Shown here: positions 45,489-57,800 of the stretch, one piece after another | Position numbering within the stretch: position 1 is the stretch's first letter | Layout of the letters: the number at the start of each line of letters is the position of its first letter | NCBI GenBank assembly: GCA_024449915.1 | Contig: JAMZAV010001725.1 | Span: forward strand, 186,001 to 250,000 | Length of the DNA stretch: 64,000 nt | Direction of reading: 5' to 3' | From: Sweltsa coloradensis | Taxonomy: Eukaryota > Arthropoda > Insecta > Plecoptera > Chloroperlidae | Position numbers and translations under genes: made by a program | Notes under the pieces: generated by a model | What the model saw: only the letters and a program-made list of their open reading frames with translations | Database searches by the model: none | Told to the model about the DNA's origin: nothing

Positions 45489-45630
45489 GTCTTCGTCTTC
45501 GTCTTCGTCTTCGTCTTCGTCTTCGTCTTCGTCTTCGTCTTCGTCTTCGTCTTCGTCTTCGTCTTCGTCTTCGTCTTCGTCTTCGTCTTCGTCTTCGTCT
45601 TCGTCTTCGTCTTCGTCTTCGTCTTCGTCT
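45489..45630 (+). repeat. CTTCGT hexanucleotide tract, about 23 units
   Basis: CTTCGT repeats almost without interruption. All frames are open, so long chance ORFs (Val-Phe, Arg-Leu, or poly-Arg on the complement) arise; they are not evidence of a gene. Confidence 0.9.
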
Positions 45631-46130
45631 GCGTGGGATGTGGTGGTATAGCGAGGCTAACACGTGATCATAGATATTGAACATCTATGTAGGCAAGATT
45701 AGCAGTCAGTGGTCCACTTCCGTGACAATTAGAAGCCATCTTGAAAGTCCAGTTTGCGTGTTAAAGGGGCTAAAAACCCCCAAAAATTTTTTTACCACGT
45801 GATCTATAGGACAATACTACACTAAAACGACAGTTTAAAAAATAATATCTTGTAACGGGGATTTAACACGAATTTTTTAATTTTTTTCATCCAGAAATTA
45901 GTAAAAATTGGTGTTTTGGGAAATTTCTTTAATCGGCTTTAACCTGCTCCTTTTTTGGTCCTTATAGATACCAGGGCAAAGTACCAATCTAAAATGCCCC
46001 TTTAAAACATCGTGTCTTGAAACTGTGCCCAAATATATAATCAACGACGCAAAAATATGCATTCCAAAATCAGGCCCTTTCTTGGTAATAAGCAAATTTT
46101 GACCAAACCACTTACCCAAATTACAAAAAA

Positions 46131-46935
46131 CTAGGAAAACGCTAAAGTCCCGCCGCGTTGATGGATGAGCTTTTTAAAGTTTTTAGTTTGCGTGGGATAT
46201 CTTTACTTTTGCAAGTGCTTTGTTTTGTTGCCTACGCATTGTAGGTGATTGTTGTCAAGTTTCTATTGTTTCTTGTCAATTGGTATTATTTACCGTACAA
46301 AACTTATATTAAAAGCTTTATTTCTATGGATTCTGGTTAACTTTTTCGACTTTATCTTTCAAAAGGTACTACATCACTATAACCATAATGTCCATGTATA
46401 ATATGAACGTTGTAGCCCCACCCATTTGGTCAGAATTGGCCCAAATGGCACGAAAATATCGCACAAAAAATCAAAAAACTTATATTAAAAGCTTTATTTC
46501 TATAAATTCTGGCTAACTTTTTCAACTTTTTCTTTCAAAATGTACTACATTACCATAACCTTAATGTCCATGTATAATATGAACGTTGAAGCTCCACCCG
46601 TTTGGTCAGAATTGGCCCAAATGGCACGAAAATATCGCACAAAAAATCGACAAAAATCGTAAAAGTACGATATTCATGAGAAATATTTCTTTGATTGTAC
46701 CCAAAAACAATACAGCTCTAAGTTCAGAGATTTCGAAGGTCCCCTCCAATTTTCATCAAGATCGGATATGCCGTTTGCCCGGAAGAGAGCGAACAAACAG
46801 ACAAACAGACAAAAATACAAAAAACAAAAACAAAAACAAAAACAAAAACAAAAACAAAAACATTGGAACTAAATTTTTTGGGGGTCAGTGAAATTGAAGT
46901 CTTCGCTTCACTCACTTCGCTCACTTCGCTCATCC
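46131..46935 (-). mobile_element. Helentron/HINE-like element, family A, inside the MITE
   Basis: Starts CTAGGAAAACGCTAAAGTCC and ends CTTCGCTCATCC. Two internal ~170-base tandem units and an AAAAAC-rich stretch near the 5' end. Confidence 0.8.
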
Positions 46936-47159
46936 AAAAATATAGAGGGTTTACAGAAAAGGCTATCGCTATCGAGTACGTCAGTAAGGGCCAATATTTT
47001 TTTGATCAAAATCCTCCAAGGTCACGGGGCATAAAGATCGCCCTCATTTTATTTCTTATGGGAGATTTTTGCCGATGGGACCTAGCTCGAAAAATGTCAT
47101 GTTCGACAATTTTTTGGGAGGTCATGGTGGCCCCAATAATTTTTCTGTTAATTGCTAAA

Positions 47160-47940
47160 CTAGGAAAACGCTAAAGTCCCGCCGCGTTGATGGATGAGCT
47201 TTTTGAAGTTTTTAATTTGCGTGGGATATCTTTACTTTTGCAAGTGCTTTGTTTTGCTGCCTACGCATTGTAGGTGATTGTTGTCAAGTTTCTATTGTTT
47301 CTTGTCAATTGGTATTATTTACCGTAAAAAACTTACATTAAAAGCTTTATTTCTATGGATTCTGGCTAACTTTTTCAACTTTTTATTTCAAAAGATACTT
47401 CATCACCATAACCTTAATGTCCATGTATAATATGAACGTTGTAGCCCAACCCGTTTGGTCAGAATCGGCCCAAATGGCACAAAAATATCGCACAAAAAAT
47501 AAAAAAACTTATATTAAAACCTTTATTCTATGGATTCTGGCAAACTTTTTCAACTTTTTCTTTCAAAAAGCAATACATCACCATTACCTTAATGTACATG
47601 TGAAATATGAACGTTGTAGCCCCACCCGTTTGGTCAGAATCGGCCCAAATGTCACGAAAATATCGCACTAAAAATCGAAAAAAATCGTAAAAGTACGATA
47701 TTCATGAGAAATATTTCTTCGATTGTACCCATAAACGTAGCAAGTCTAAGTTCAGAGATTTCGAAGGTCCTGTCAAATTTTCATCAAGATCGCATATGCC
47801 GTTTGCCCGGTAGAGAGCGAACAAACAGACAAAAATACAAACAAAAAAAAAACAAAAAAAAAACACCCGAGCTAAATTTTTTTGGGGGGTCAGTGAAATT
47901 GAAGTCTTCGCTTCACTCGCTTCGCTCGCTACGCTCATCC
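47160..47940 (-). mobile_element. Helentron/HINE-like element, family A, second insertion in the same MITE
   Basis: Same ends and same interior as 46131-46935, inserted about 225 bases away in the same orientation. Confidence 0.8.
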
Positions 47941-48346
47941 AATCATTGCTAGCTAGCCTGAATGAAATATATTTTTTGAGTTTAGCGGTTAAAATACCCC
48001 TTTAAGTAAATGGGAGCGATTTGTAGCCCAAATAGTTCTTAAGATTGCCGCCAGGTTGACAGTTGAGCATTCTAGCAATTAACACCGAATGATTACTAAA
48101 TTCCCTTATGCAATAACTTCGTATTGTTTCTGTTTGTTCAATACCATGCTGCACAAGCTAAAACCATATCAAACAATCCAGTAAAATACTTTATTGCATT
48201 AAAAAAGCATAAATTCAAACGTCAAATCGCCATCTTGGATTGGGTCGATTGACTCTCCAATTTGCTACGCTCGCGCCTGTGCGGAGGTATTGGAGACTGC
48301 ATGCTTATCTAGCCTACTATAGGTGTTTAATATCTATGCACGTGAT

Positions 48347-49067
48347 ACTATCCTGTGCAACATGTCACTAGCATGATATCAAGCCAAGATGTAATCAAGC
48401 CTGCATCTTGTTGTGTTCTGTGAACTGGCTTAGGTCAGCTGTTGTCAAGGCCAGGCCGCAACATGTTGTACCAAGTCCTCCGATATCACATGTCATTATA
48501 CGAGAATGGATACGTAGATTGCGCCTGTCTTTGAATCGAGAGCAGTTGGGTTCACTTTTAATTACAAATATTTGTGTATTCTATTATCGCGTGATCGCCT
48601 CGCTATACTGGAAATGTCCTTGGCACGCCCGTAAGCACTGAAATTCAAATGTACAACGCTGTGAAGAAAAATTGAATCGACATACATGAATTCCAAAATA
48701 AACAAAACACAGATATTTTATACGGAAGAACAAACAGAATTGATTTATGTAATCTAGGTGCCCGTTAGGGCGCCGCAGCCAAGCCGCGGTGCGCTACACA
48801 CTCAAGCACCTTATACACCAAGCAGAGTTTGGGTGATTTCGAGGTGTTACCCAGCCGTCATGTAACGTGATGTGAACTTGAAAACTATCACAATCGAGGG
48901 GATTTAGGTACCTGACAACACATGCCAAATTTTATTGGGGTACGATTATTCCTTCTTGGTGAAAAAATGGCTTGAAACATGCTCAAAATCACTTTAAGGA
49001 TGTTAGCTACTGCTACTGCCTACTACTGCCTACTACTGCTAACATCTAATACGTCGGCCCGCGATTC
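48347..49067. other. Intergenic with interspersed repeat
   Basis: 48758-48870 (GGGCGCCGCAGCCAAGCCGC) is related to 31225-31320, and more distantly to 51298-51420. No gene recognised. Confidence 0.4.
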
Positions 49068-49290
49068 TGACCAGACGGGTGGGACTACAATGTTCATATT
49101 TTACATGGACATTAAGGTTATAGAAATATAGTCTCTTTTGAAAAAAAAAGTTGAAAAAGTTTGTTGGAAGGCTTCCAAATAAAGGTTTTAAAATAAGCCT
49201 TAAACACTTGGCATACAATCAACAAGTAACCATAGTTACTTGACACTTGTTGACGGTATAAGCAGAGTTAGGCGGGAAAGTGCGATACGT
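49068..49290 (+). repeat. Internal fragment of family A Helentron-like element
   Basis: ATTCTGACCAGACGGGTGGG and TACATGGACATTAAGGTTAT match the internal tandem unit of the family A elements; ends are missing. Confidence 0.6.
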
Positions 49291-49721
49291 AAACAAATAG
49301 CGGACATTTAAAATTTTTCTTCTTTGTGTGGAACGAGAAAAGGTGTCATTATACTCTCATAAAACAAATCAGAAACCGTCCCTGGCCTAGGCCCAGATGT
49401 GGAAAATTATTTATAATGCAAAAGTGTAGGTCTAAAGTTCCATTTGGCTATAGGACTAGTAAAATTCATACTTACATTACATGTTTGACAAGCCTAGCCA
49501 ACCCTATGCCAGCACAACATTAGACTGATATAACCTTGCTCAACTGTTTGTTTACATAATTGCAACAATCAAATCATTTCATACAACTTGTCTTTCGATT
49601 GGTCCGCGTTTATGAAGGCACTGCCATCTAGAATAAATATAGAACTTTTTCGAGCTCTTTGCTATACGCAAATCTTTTTAAAGTGTTTGGATTTCGTGAT
49701 ACTCTTTCAACCATATACATC

Positions 49722-50133
49722 CTATATAATTGGCTAGACCAGCAGTCGGTGGTCCACTTCCGGTACAATTAGAAGCCATCTTAAAATGACAGTTTACATG
49801 TTAATCAAATGGGAGCGATTTGTGGCCAAATAGTTCTCAAGATTGCCGCCAGGTTGACAGGTAAGCATACTAGCCTTTAACACCAAATGATTAGTAAATT
49901 CCCTTATGCAATCACTTCGTATTGTTTCTTTTGTTTAATACCATGCTGCACAAGCTAAAACCATATCAAACAATCCAGTAAAATACTTTATTGCATTAAA
50001 AAAGCATAAATTAAAACACCAAATCGCCATCTTGAAATGGGCCGGTTGAGTCTTCAATTTGCTACGCTCGCGCCTGTGCGGAGGTATAGGAGACTGCTAA
50101 TCTAGCCTACTATAGGGGTTTAATATCAATGCT
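49722..50133. mobile_element. MITE family M2 copy
   Basis: TTGGCTAGACCAGCAGTCGG on the left, ATCTAGCCTACTATAGGGGT on the right, with the M2 interior (GATTGCCGCCAGGTTGACAG). The TTAA used by M1 elsewhere is empty. Confidence 0.65.
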
Positions 50134-50445
50134 TTCAACTCACAACCCATGACGTTTTCCACGATACCGTTCAAGAATACCAATTCCTTCGAAAACGAAA
50201 ACGACTTCGTTTTCAAATTGCGTTTTCAACTCATCTCCCACGAACTCAAAAATTGGGGTCCAGTCCTTATACCGTCGTTATACCATGGTTATACCACCTA
50301 TACCCAGGATGTACATGAATCCGGGTCTAGATATTTTACATCCTATATTGTTACTGCTAATACCATAGAATTTAAATCAACTTTGATAAAAATATTATAT
50401 TTTAGCAAATAATTTTGTAATGGAACTTGAAAAAGTAATGAGATC

Positions 50446-50820
50446 ACACACATAACAAAAACTTGTAGAAATACAGCCAAACCTTACACACTCAAAAGGA
50501 ATGAGATCTAAAAAAAGGGCCAAGCTCATCTACCCTTCCACATAAACGTACAGTGTCCCATAACAGCATCCTCGAAAAGCTTGGCAAAATAGAATTTGCA
50601 TGTTATTACGTTTAAATTAATTAGAAAAAAAGAACTTGGATAAACTATTACGTTAAATTAAAAATCGCAAATTCTATTTTGCCAAGCTTTTCGAGGATGC
50701 TGTTATGGGACACTGTACGTTTATGTGGAAGGGTAGATGAGCTTGGCCCTTTTTTTAGATCTCATTCCTTTTGAGTGTGTAAGGTTTGGCTGTATTTCTA
50801 CAAGTTTTTGTTATGTGTTA
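50446..50820. mobile_element. Foldback element, arms ~150 bp
   Basis: Left arm CATAACAAAAACTTGTAGAA ... TTCTATTTTGCC-type sequence is mirrored by the right arm (TTCTACAAGTTTTTGTTATG) with few mismatches; the spacer is ~75 AT-rich bases. Confidence 0.8.
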
Positions 50821-51892
50821 AACCCTACTATTCACCATGGTTAAGCTTAAAGTCAACGCTGCGGGAACAATCTCTCCTTTTCCCGTTGCGTCGACTTTAT
50901 GCGTAACAATAGTATGTAGTAGCGTTTATTACATAAATCAATTCTGTTTGTTGTATGATCTTCTGCATACAAATATCTATGTCTTGTGCATTTTAGAATT
51001 CTCTATGTCGTTTCAATTTTTCTCCAGAGCGTTGTACATCTGAATTTGAGTGCATTCGAGCGTGCCTGTACATGTTTGTCTCGTAAACACTCTTAAGCTT
51101 TGACGTTCCCTTCGGTATTGACCTTACTCCAAAATACCTAGTTGTTACACCTGAAGATGGGCAATGATTGAAACCTGGGCAGGTTTCCAACGATAATAAT
51201 AATTTAAAAAAAAGTTCCTCTAAAACAAGGTGAGAATTCATCCAAGGATGTTTATTTGGATTAGCTGTGTGCATTCCTCCAGTGTTAAGATTTTATGACG
51301 GTCAGAGCAGCTGAGTAGCGGTTTCCTGATGCACTCGGGCACCTCATACAGCAAGCGGAGTTGAGACTTTTTCCAGGTGTCACCCAGAGTTTATGAAATG
51401 TTTAACCCACTCCCAAAGTCGAAATTGATCATATTTCATACAAAATACAAATTTAAAATTTCAACTCGAACGGGAATTTATTTCAGGTCTCCTGCTAACT
51501 GCGAGGTTGTCTTAAAATCCTTCAACCATCCATTTCGATCTATAATGCACTAACAATCCACAATCAATAACGTTTTGCGGCTCAAATTGTCTGGTCATAG
51601 TCTAGTCTAGTGATTCAAGCTGCCTAGACCCGGGTTTAATTCCCGATTGTAATGTTTATTTTTAAATTCTGATTTGTAATGAATACTGTTTGATTCTGGT
51701 TGGTAACAACGTGGCTTTGCTTCTAGCAACACGCTTCGACGTCACAGCCTCTTGCAATCAGGTCAACGGTGTCATAGGTCATAGACAACACTGAAGAGAT
51801 AAAGATATTGTTCAATAACAGCGCATTTACATCAAGACTTACTTGCGTATGCACGATATTGGAAACTTCGGCGTTGTAAAGTGATTTAAGTT
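50821..51892. other. Upstream of the Ig-protease gene
   Basis: A diverged interspersed repeat at 51298-51420 (GGCACCTCATACAGCAAGCG) and a tRNA-SINE remnant at 51598-51690 (TCTAGTGATTCAAGCTGCCT, GACCCGGGTTTAATTCCCG). No other gene. Confidence 0.4.
51598..51690 (+). repeat. tRNA-derived SINE remnant
   Basis: A-box-like TCTAGTCTAGTGATTCAAGC, B-box GGGTTTAATTCCCG, then TTTATTTTTAAATTCTGAT. Confidence 0.5.
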
Positions 51893-54800
51893 ATGGCTTC
51901 ATTCATGTTCCTGCTGTTAACAATGGCCAGTCTACAGGTGCCGGTGAGTTCCTTCTATATAAGTTCTAAATCTTAGTGATTAGCTTGATGCGACAAATTT
52001 TAAGCAAAAGATCTTGTCGATATTTCGTTAAATATAATAATTTCCTAAAAATCTGTTTGGTGTAGACTTCTAAGGCCTTGTCTCTTATACCCCCTGAACC
52101 TTTTTTTGCATTCAAAGCCCCTGTGACCAACGGTTGTGCTACACGTTGGCAAGCGGGCTTGACGGGCCTTTAAGAGACTAATAAAAGTCTTCTTAGGTCC
52201 TGTCTCACAACGCCCGCACTCATATTATCTTCTAAGCCTCTTCACTTTTCATGGATCAAGATTACGCTATTAGAGATAAGAAATGATAACGGGTAATCGT
52301 GCATTAACACTGGCCACGGCTTATTTCCTTGCTTTTAGCTAATTATTATGCCACGTTTAGAGCACTCGCATAACTAAAAAATTGACCTAGCCTAACCATA
52401 AAAACCTAATTGAACCTTACAATAAACAGTGTGCTGGAGGGGGTTAGGGGGAGGGGGGTGTTCAAAAAAACTACAAAACCATGACGTTTCCTTTTTATAC
52501 ACAAACTCCTTTTCGGGTGAGAGTCCATTATATTTAAAATAGAAATGTTAAAGGTTTTGTATGGGTTTTTTTACCTGTGTTTTACCCAATAACCTCCGAC
52601 TGTAAAAGGCTATATACTTACTTCCTTTAAGGTTATCTTATGTGTTTTTTTTTTAACTATGCGAGTGTTCTAAACATGGTTTACCATTGTTCTTACAAAT
52701 ATTTTCAATCAATAATAATCTGAAAAATAACAAAATGGCAGTGGTCAGTATTAATGCACAATTACCTAATAACCCATAATTAACTATCAATTATTATCAA
52801 ATTATTAAAAAAAAAAAGAGACTACAGAACCGGAAGTATACACTTTTAAAACTATGTAATTTGATCTCACTTGCATTCATCGTTTTGTGGTACAGAACAA
52901 AAGAAATAATAATAAATAATAAATTAATTGGATTTAGAGTCTACCCACTCAGTTATATAACTGATTTTCAGTGGGGGACAGTAATCGTGCGGACGTTAGG
53001 AGACAGGGCCATAGAAGAAGGAGGTCTAGCTCAAATGGAACAGCACGTCCACGATCGTGTTTGTTTGTTTGAGCCTATTCGCCATTTTGATTGTTATAAC
53101 CACTACTAGCAGGTTAAACTTTGCTACTATGAACTGTGGTAGGCCCTAGGTTACCTTGGTTACCAAAGTAATCAATCAAAATGTCTACCAATTTGAAGTG
53201 CTAACTTGTACACCGCCGACCACACACCTGCGCCTCCAGTACGCTTAGTCTCTTAAAGCCAGGTCGAATTTGTCTTCTAACGCGCTGCGCAACGTGTAGC
53301 ACAACCGTCGGTCACAGGGGCTAAAAAGGCGAAAAAAGGGTTCAGGGGCTTAGGAGACAGGGTCTTAGAATACCGCGCCATCTGTTTCACCAGAAAACAT
53401 AAGCGGAAATGTTTGACAATTAATATTATAACTATCCAACCATCTTAAAAATATTGATTAAATACTCTCATGGTAAGCCTGTGATGTCTGTATGAATCCT
53501 ACAATGGTGTTGTCTTATCTCCAGGTGTCGCGTCCTTCAGCCTGGTCATGAGTCCGGAACACCAGCATGTGTTTAAAAGCAACCAAACTGTTTCCTTCAC
53601 CTGCACCGCTGACGTGGCTCTCGCCGGTTGCCAGTTCAGTTGGTGGGACTACAATTCAGGGTCCGGCCCGGTGCTCGATTTAAATATGGGGTCTGAGTCC
53701 CAGCCCGATCTTGCACACTTTAACCCTGGTTTAAGCTACTACGGCTACAGTGGACGGGGTCTGTGGACCGGAAGGTGTGGAATCTCGCTGGATGTGAAAT
53801 GGTTTAAAACATGGATAGTCGCATGTCGCGTTCGGCCCGAGAATGGAGGCTGGAGGTACGCCTGGGCCGAGTTGTATGCTGATGGTGAGTTGACAACAAT
53901 CTAAACATAATAACACGAAATGTGTGAGATATTAAAACGTAAGCCAGCGGCTTAGCCGAGGTCGCTTAGCCGGGTGACACTTGAACACCGAAGTTAAGCA
54001 ACCTTCGAGCGTGGTCAGGGGTAGAGTGGGTAAACGCTCTGCCCTGAAACACACGTATACCGCTGGTTAGAGCAGATGGAGGGTTCGAGAGCTAGTGTAA
54101 CGGCTTCGTTGTCCTCGACGTCTTCTCAACAGTCCGGGTTAGTAGATGAGCCTATATTCCTGTCAAGGTTACACCGTCCTTTCGGATGGGACGTAAAACC
54201 GTTCGTCCCCTGGGTACTTTTCGAAAGGAGTAGGCTACGTTCCGGTACCGGGATTCCCCTCCTCCTTTCAATTCATATTTCACCCACATCTATCACCACT
54301 CATCGGCTCGAATAGCCTTAAGTGAATTAATATGAGACGTTAAAGCAATATCAAATCAATCAAAACGTAACTTATCACCTTTTACCAAGATCATAAATTA
54401 AAATCGTAAATTTTCGTACGACACTTACAATCAACATTCTGGCTGATGCCAACTGATTCTTTTCCCGGTTTGCTAATGAGGCCTCCGTGAAGATATTATA
54501 AGTACGGCTACGTTTCTTACACCTTAAGTAGGATTAAAAAATGTTTCTTACTGCTACAGACTGGACCCCCATGACTCACATCATGACGACTCCGAGAGAG
54601 GCAGTTGTTCGTCCAGGCGGGGAGGCGAAGTTCACGATTAGATGTGCTTGAACCGCTTCTTCAATGCCGCTACTACATGCCGGGCACGCCTAAAGGGATC
54701 ATCTTCAAAGATGAAGTGGGGACTAACCACAGCACTGGAAGGCTTCGCTACCTCGGGGCCGGACTGGAGAGCGGCGAGTGTGGCGTCACTCTGAGCAATG

Positions 54801-57800
54801 TCAGCGAAGCGGACAACGGACTGATAAAGGTTTACATTCGTGCTCCTAACTGGAAGGAGCACGTTAGATTCATGGCTCTTGTTATAGCACGTAAGTCAAA
54901 TTAATAGGAAAACGCTCAGTTGGACGCGTTGTTGAGCGAGCACCGGTACGTGCAACACGACATGCCCATAATGTTAAGGTTTAAGGTCTTGACCAATTTA
55001 GCTGAAAATTTGTAAAATAGGAGAGAATGGATAAAATCCACCGCCATCTAGAGGACCTTGACATCATTTCTTTGGGAAAACTATTTTACTCTTGATTTCT
55101 TCTAGGTGGCAGTACATAGTGACCAGAATTCTTGTGCGACTTTTCGTTGCCATGGTAACGTTACTTTTGTTAAAATGTAATTTCTATCTACACTACTTAT
55201 CGGATCAAAATAAAATTAACATATTCGTGACTGGACGGACATTCTAAATGATTTGGCTACCTCAGATTTTGTCGCCGTTTAGTTTAAAAAAAAAAACTTT
55301 AGATTAACTTTAATGTAACTTTATAACTTTTTAAACGATTTTGCCACAAAACTAATGGCATTCAATCGGGAACGAAACTTGCGGATGGTCAAAATTTCAA
55401 CTCGATCCGAGCCTCCGTTTGACCGCTATCATGAGCCAAAAAAGCTGTGCGACTTTCCGTTGCCATGGTAACGGGACTTTGTTATAATGTAATTTCCATC
55501 TACACTACTTATCGGATCAAAATAAAAATAACATATTCGTGATCGGACGGACATTCTAAATGATTTGGCCACCTCAGATTCTGTCGCCGTTTAGTTTGAA
55601 AATAAAACTTTCGATTAACTTTAATGTAACTTTTTAACTTTTTGAACGATTTTGCCACAAAACTACACAGCAACCCGCCTAGGTGGTATTTACATGTGTG
55701 CAAAATTTCAGGTCGATCAGAGAAACGGTGCGACCTGTATCGAAGCAGTAACAGAAAAAAAACAAAAAAAAAAACAGACATTCGAGCCATAAGAGTCAAG
55801 TGGAGACGCTCGCTTCGCTCGCTCAAAAAACTTTTCTCACACACAGTATTCTCGTGTCAGGAAATCGACCATTTAGATGCAAGGAATGTTGGAGTAAGTG
55901 TAAGCCTATTTTATCGCATGAAATATAATTGTCATCTTCAAAGCGACAGTGTTTCTATGGAGGGCATAAGATGTATTTAACATACCTTATTTCTGTATGA
56001 TATAGATCGAGGGTCATGTGTAACAGCCATATCGATGACATATTCTCTTTAAACCGTCCATGTTAAGCACAATAATTATGAAGTTTTTTTTCGAAATAGA
56101 ATGTTTTTCATAATTCATTTGCTAAATCCTTTATGCCTAAAAGCCTTTTGAAGTTTATAAATTACCAGACAGCTTTACGCGTTTTTGATCACCCATCATG
56201 AAAATGACAAAAATGTCTAGTCAACAGTCCAATCTACATATCTGCTGCCTCATGTCCTCGTGTTCAAGTTGTTGAACAACTTAACAATGTCTTGTCAAGC
56301 CATTCATCCATACAATTTGTTAATGTAAGATACAATGGAATTATGTGTATGTACGTTACACCTCAGTAGGCCTTTCAGACCCATAGGTAGCTGTGGCGTA
56401 AAACATGATGAATAGAATAGCCATTCGCTCGATTCCCAACACCGCTAAATTTCACACAAAGTTTATTCAAATAACTTATATTTATGCAAGTATTAATCTA
56501 TGTAATTATACCATCGGTACTCACTCAGAGATTTTTGAGATCCGTCTATCTATTCAGTTAAACATTTTCAGAATGATCTCTGTAGTTTGAGGGATAAATT
56601 TGCGCAGGACGCATGCATAGAGCTGCGTTTTTCCATTAGAATAAACCAAAAATAATATTTCATGAATGCGTCACTTTTTTCTTCTACTGATCACTTATCT
56701 TTCTTCAGGCCCCCCCACTGCACCAACTCTACTTATCAGTTACACCGCCACACACCTCACAGCCATCTGTGAGGTGAAGGAAAGTCGCCCGGCCGCCAAC
56801 ATTACCTGGTACCTGGGTGACGACATCATCCTCCAGGACGAGGTAACTGACACACATGCCGGCTCTCACGACGAGTGGAGGTGGCCTTGGATGACGGCGG
56901 CCAACAAGCAGAATGTCACGCGAGAGTTGAAGACAGTAGACCAAGGCAAGATGTTGAAGTGCGTGGTGTCCCATGTGGCCTTGGACCAACCACTGGAGGC
57001 GAGGCAGTTCATATCGTTTAATGGTGAGCTTAGCTTTATGCACTTGGTTTTTAAGCCTCATGAGTCAAAACACGTACACACCACACACAAACCAACACTG
57101 TCATTTGTTTGCATCACTGGCGAATCATTTCCTTCGAAAATCGTAGTTTTAATTACGATTTGCAATAATTTTCAACACTTCACAAACGGTGACACCAATA
57201 TATGGTATAAAGTAGACGATATATTAATTGTCATTCATGTCCCCAGAGACTAAGTGTGGGCGACGCAACTCGAACAACAGTGATACCCTTATTTACGGAC
57301 GCAAGGACGCGAAGGAAGGCGAGTTCCCCTGGCATGTCGGGATCTACGAGGTTCGGGCTGGTACTGGAGGAAACGATAAATATTTGTGGTGGAACCCTTA
57401 TCACACCACAAGTTATTGTTACGGGTAAGCATCACCGGTTGAAGAGGATTGGATTGGATATTGCTAAACGGCTGATATTAATGCACTTTGGCTATTCGAG
57501 ACGATGAGTGGTGAGGATAAAGTATGAACAGAAGGGAGGAGGGGAAAACCCGGTACCGGCACGTAGCCTACTCCTTTCGAAAAGTACCAAGAGAAACCAA
57601 CGGCTTAACGTTTTATCCGAAAGGACGGTGTAACCTTGACAGTCAAATAGGTTCCTCTACTAACGCGGACTGTCGAGCAGACGTCGAGGAAAACGAAGCG
57701 AAACGCCATTACACTAGCTCTCGACCCCTCCATCTGCTCTAACCAGCGATAAACGTGAGTTTCAAGGCAGAGCGGTCACCCACTTTTCTCCTGACCACGC

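Larger units (their letters stand above)
45761..48005 (-). mobile_element. TTAA-MITE family M1, minus strand, split by two Helentron-like elements
   Basis: TTAAAGGGG at the left and CCCCTTTAA at the right. Removing 46131-46935 and 47160-47940 leaves about 659 bp, matching 11786-12427 (642 bp). It occupies a TTAA that is empty in the other two M2 copies. Confidence 0.8.
45669..48338. mobile_element. MITE family M2 copy hosting a nest of three other elements
   Basis: Flanked by the 8-bp direct repeat CACGTGAT (45661-45668 and 48339-48346), with inverted ends CATAGATATTGAACATCTAT and the complement of CATAGATATTAAACACCTAT. An 8-bp duplication fits the hAT superfamily. Without its insert it is about 425 bp, like the copies at 40345 and 49722. 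Confidence 0.8.

Noticed and set aside
45489..45630. CRISPR-like regular repeats
   Set aside because: Units are contiguous six-base repeats without spacers, and the window is an insect genome.
45231..45684. Long ORFs on both strands (149 and 87 aa; Val-Phe, Arg-Leu or poly-Arg repeats)
   Set aside because: They arise from the CTTCGT tract, which has no stop in any frame; flanking residues show no domain.
50149..50412. 87-aa ORF
   Set aside because: No recognisable motif or signal peptide; lies between a MITE and a foldback element.
53943..54070. Possible 5S rRNA gene
   Set aside because: Only the internal promoter region resembles 5S; many substitutions, long unrelated 3' body and other copies with the same body make it a SINE.
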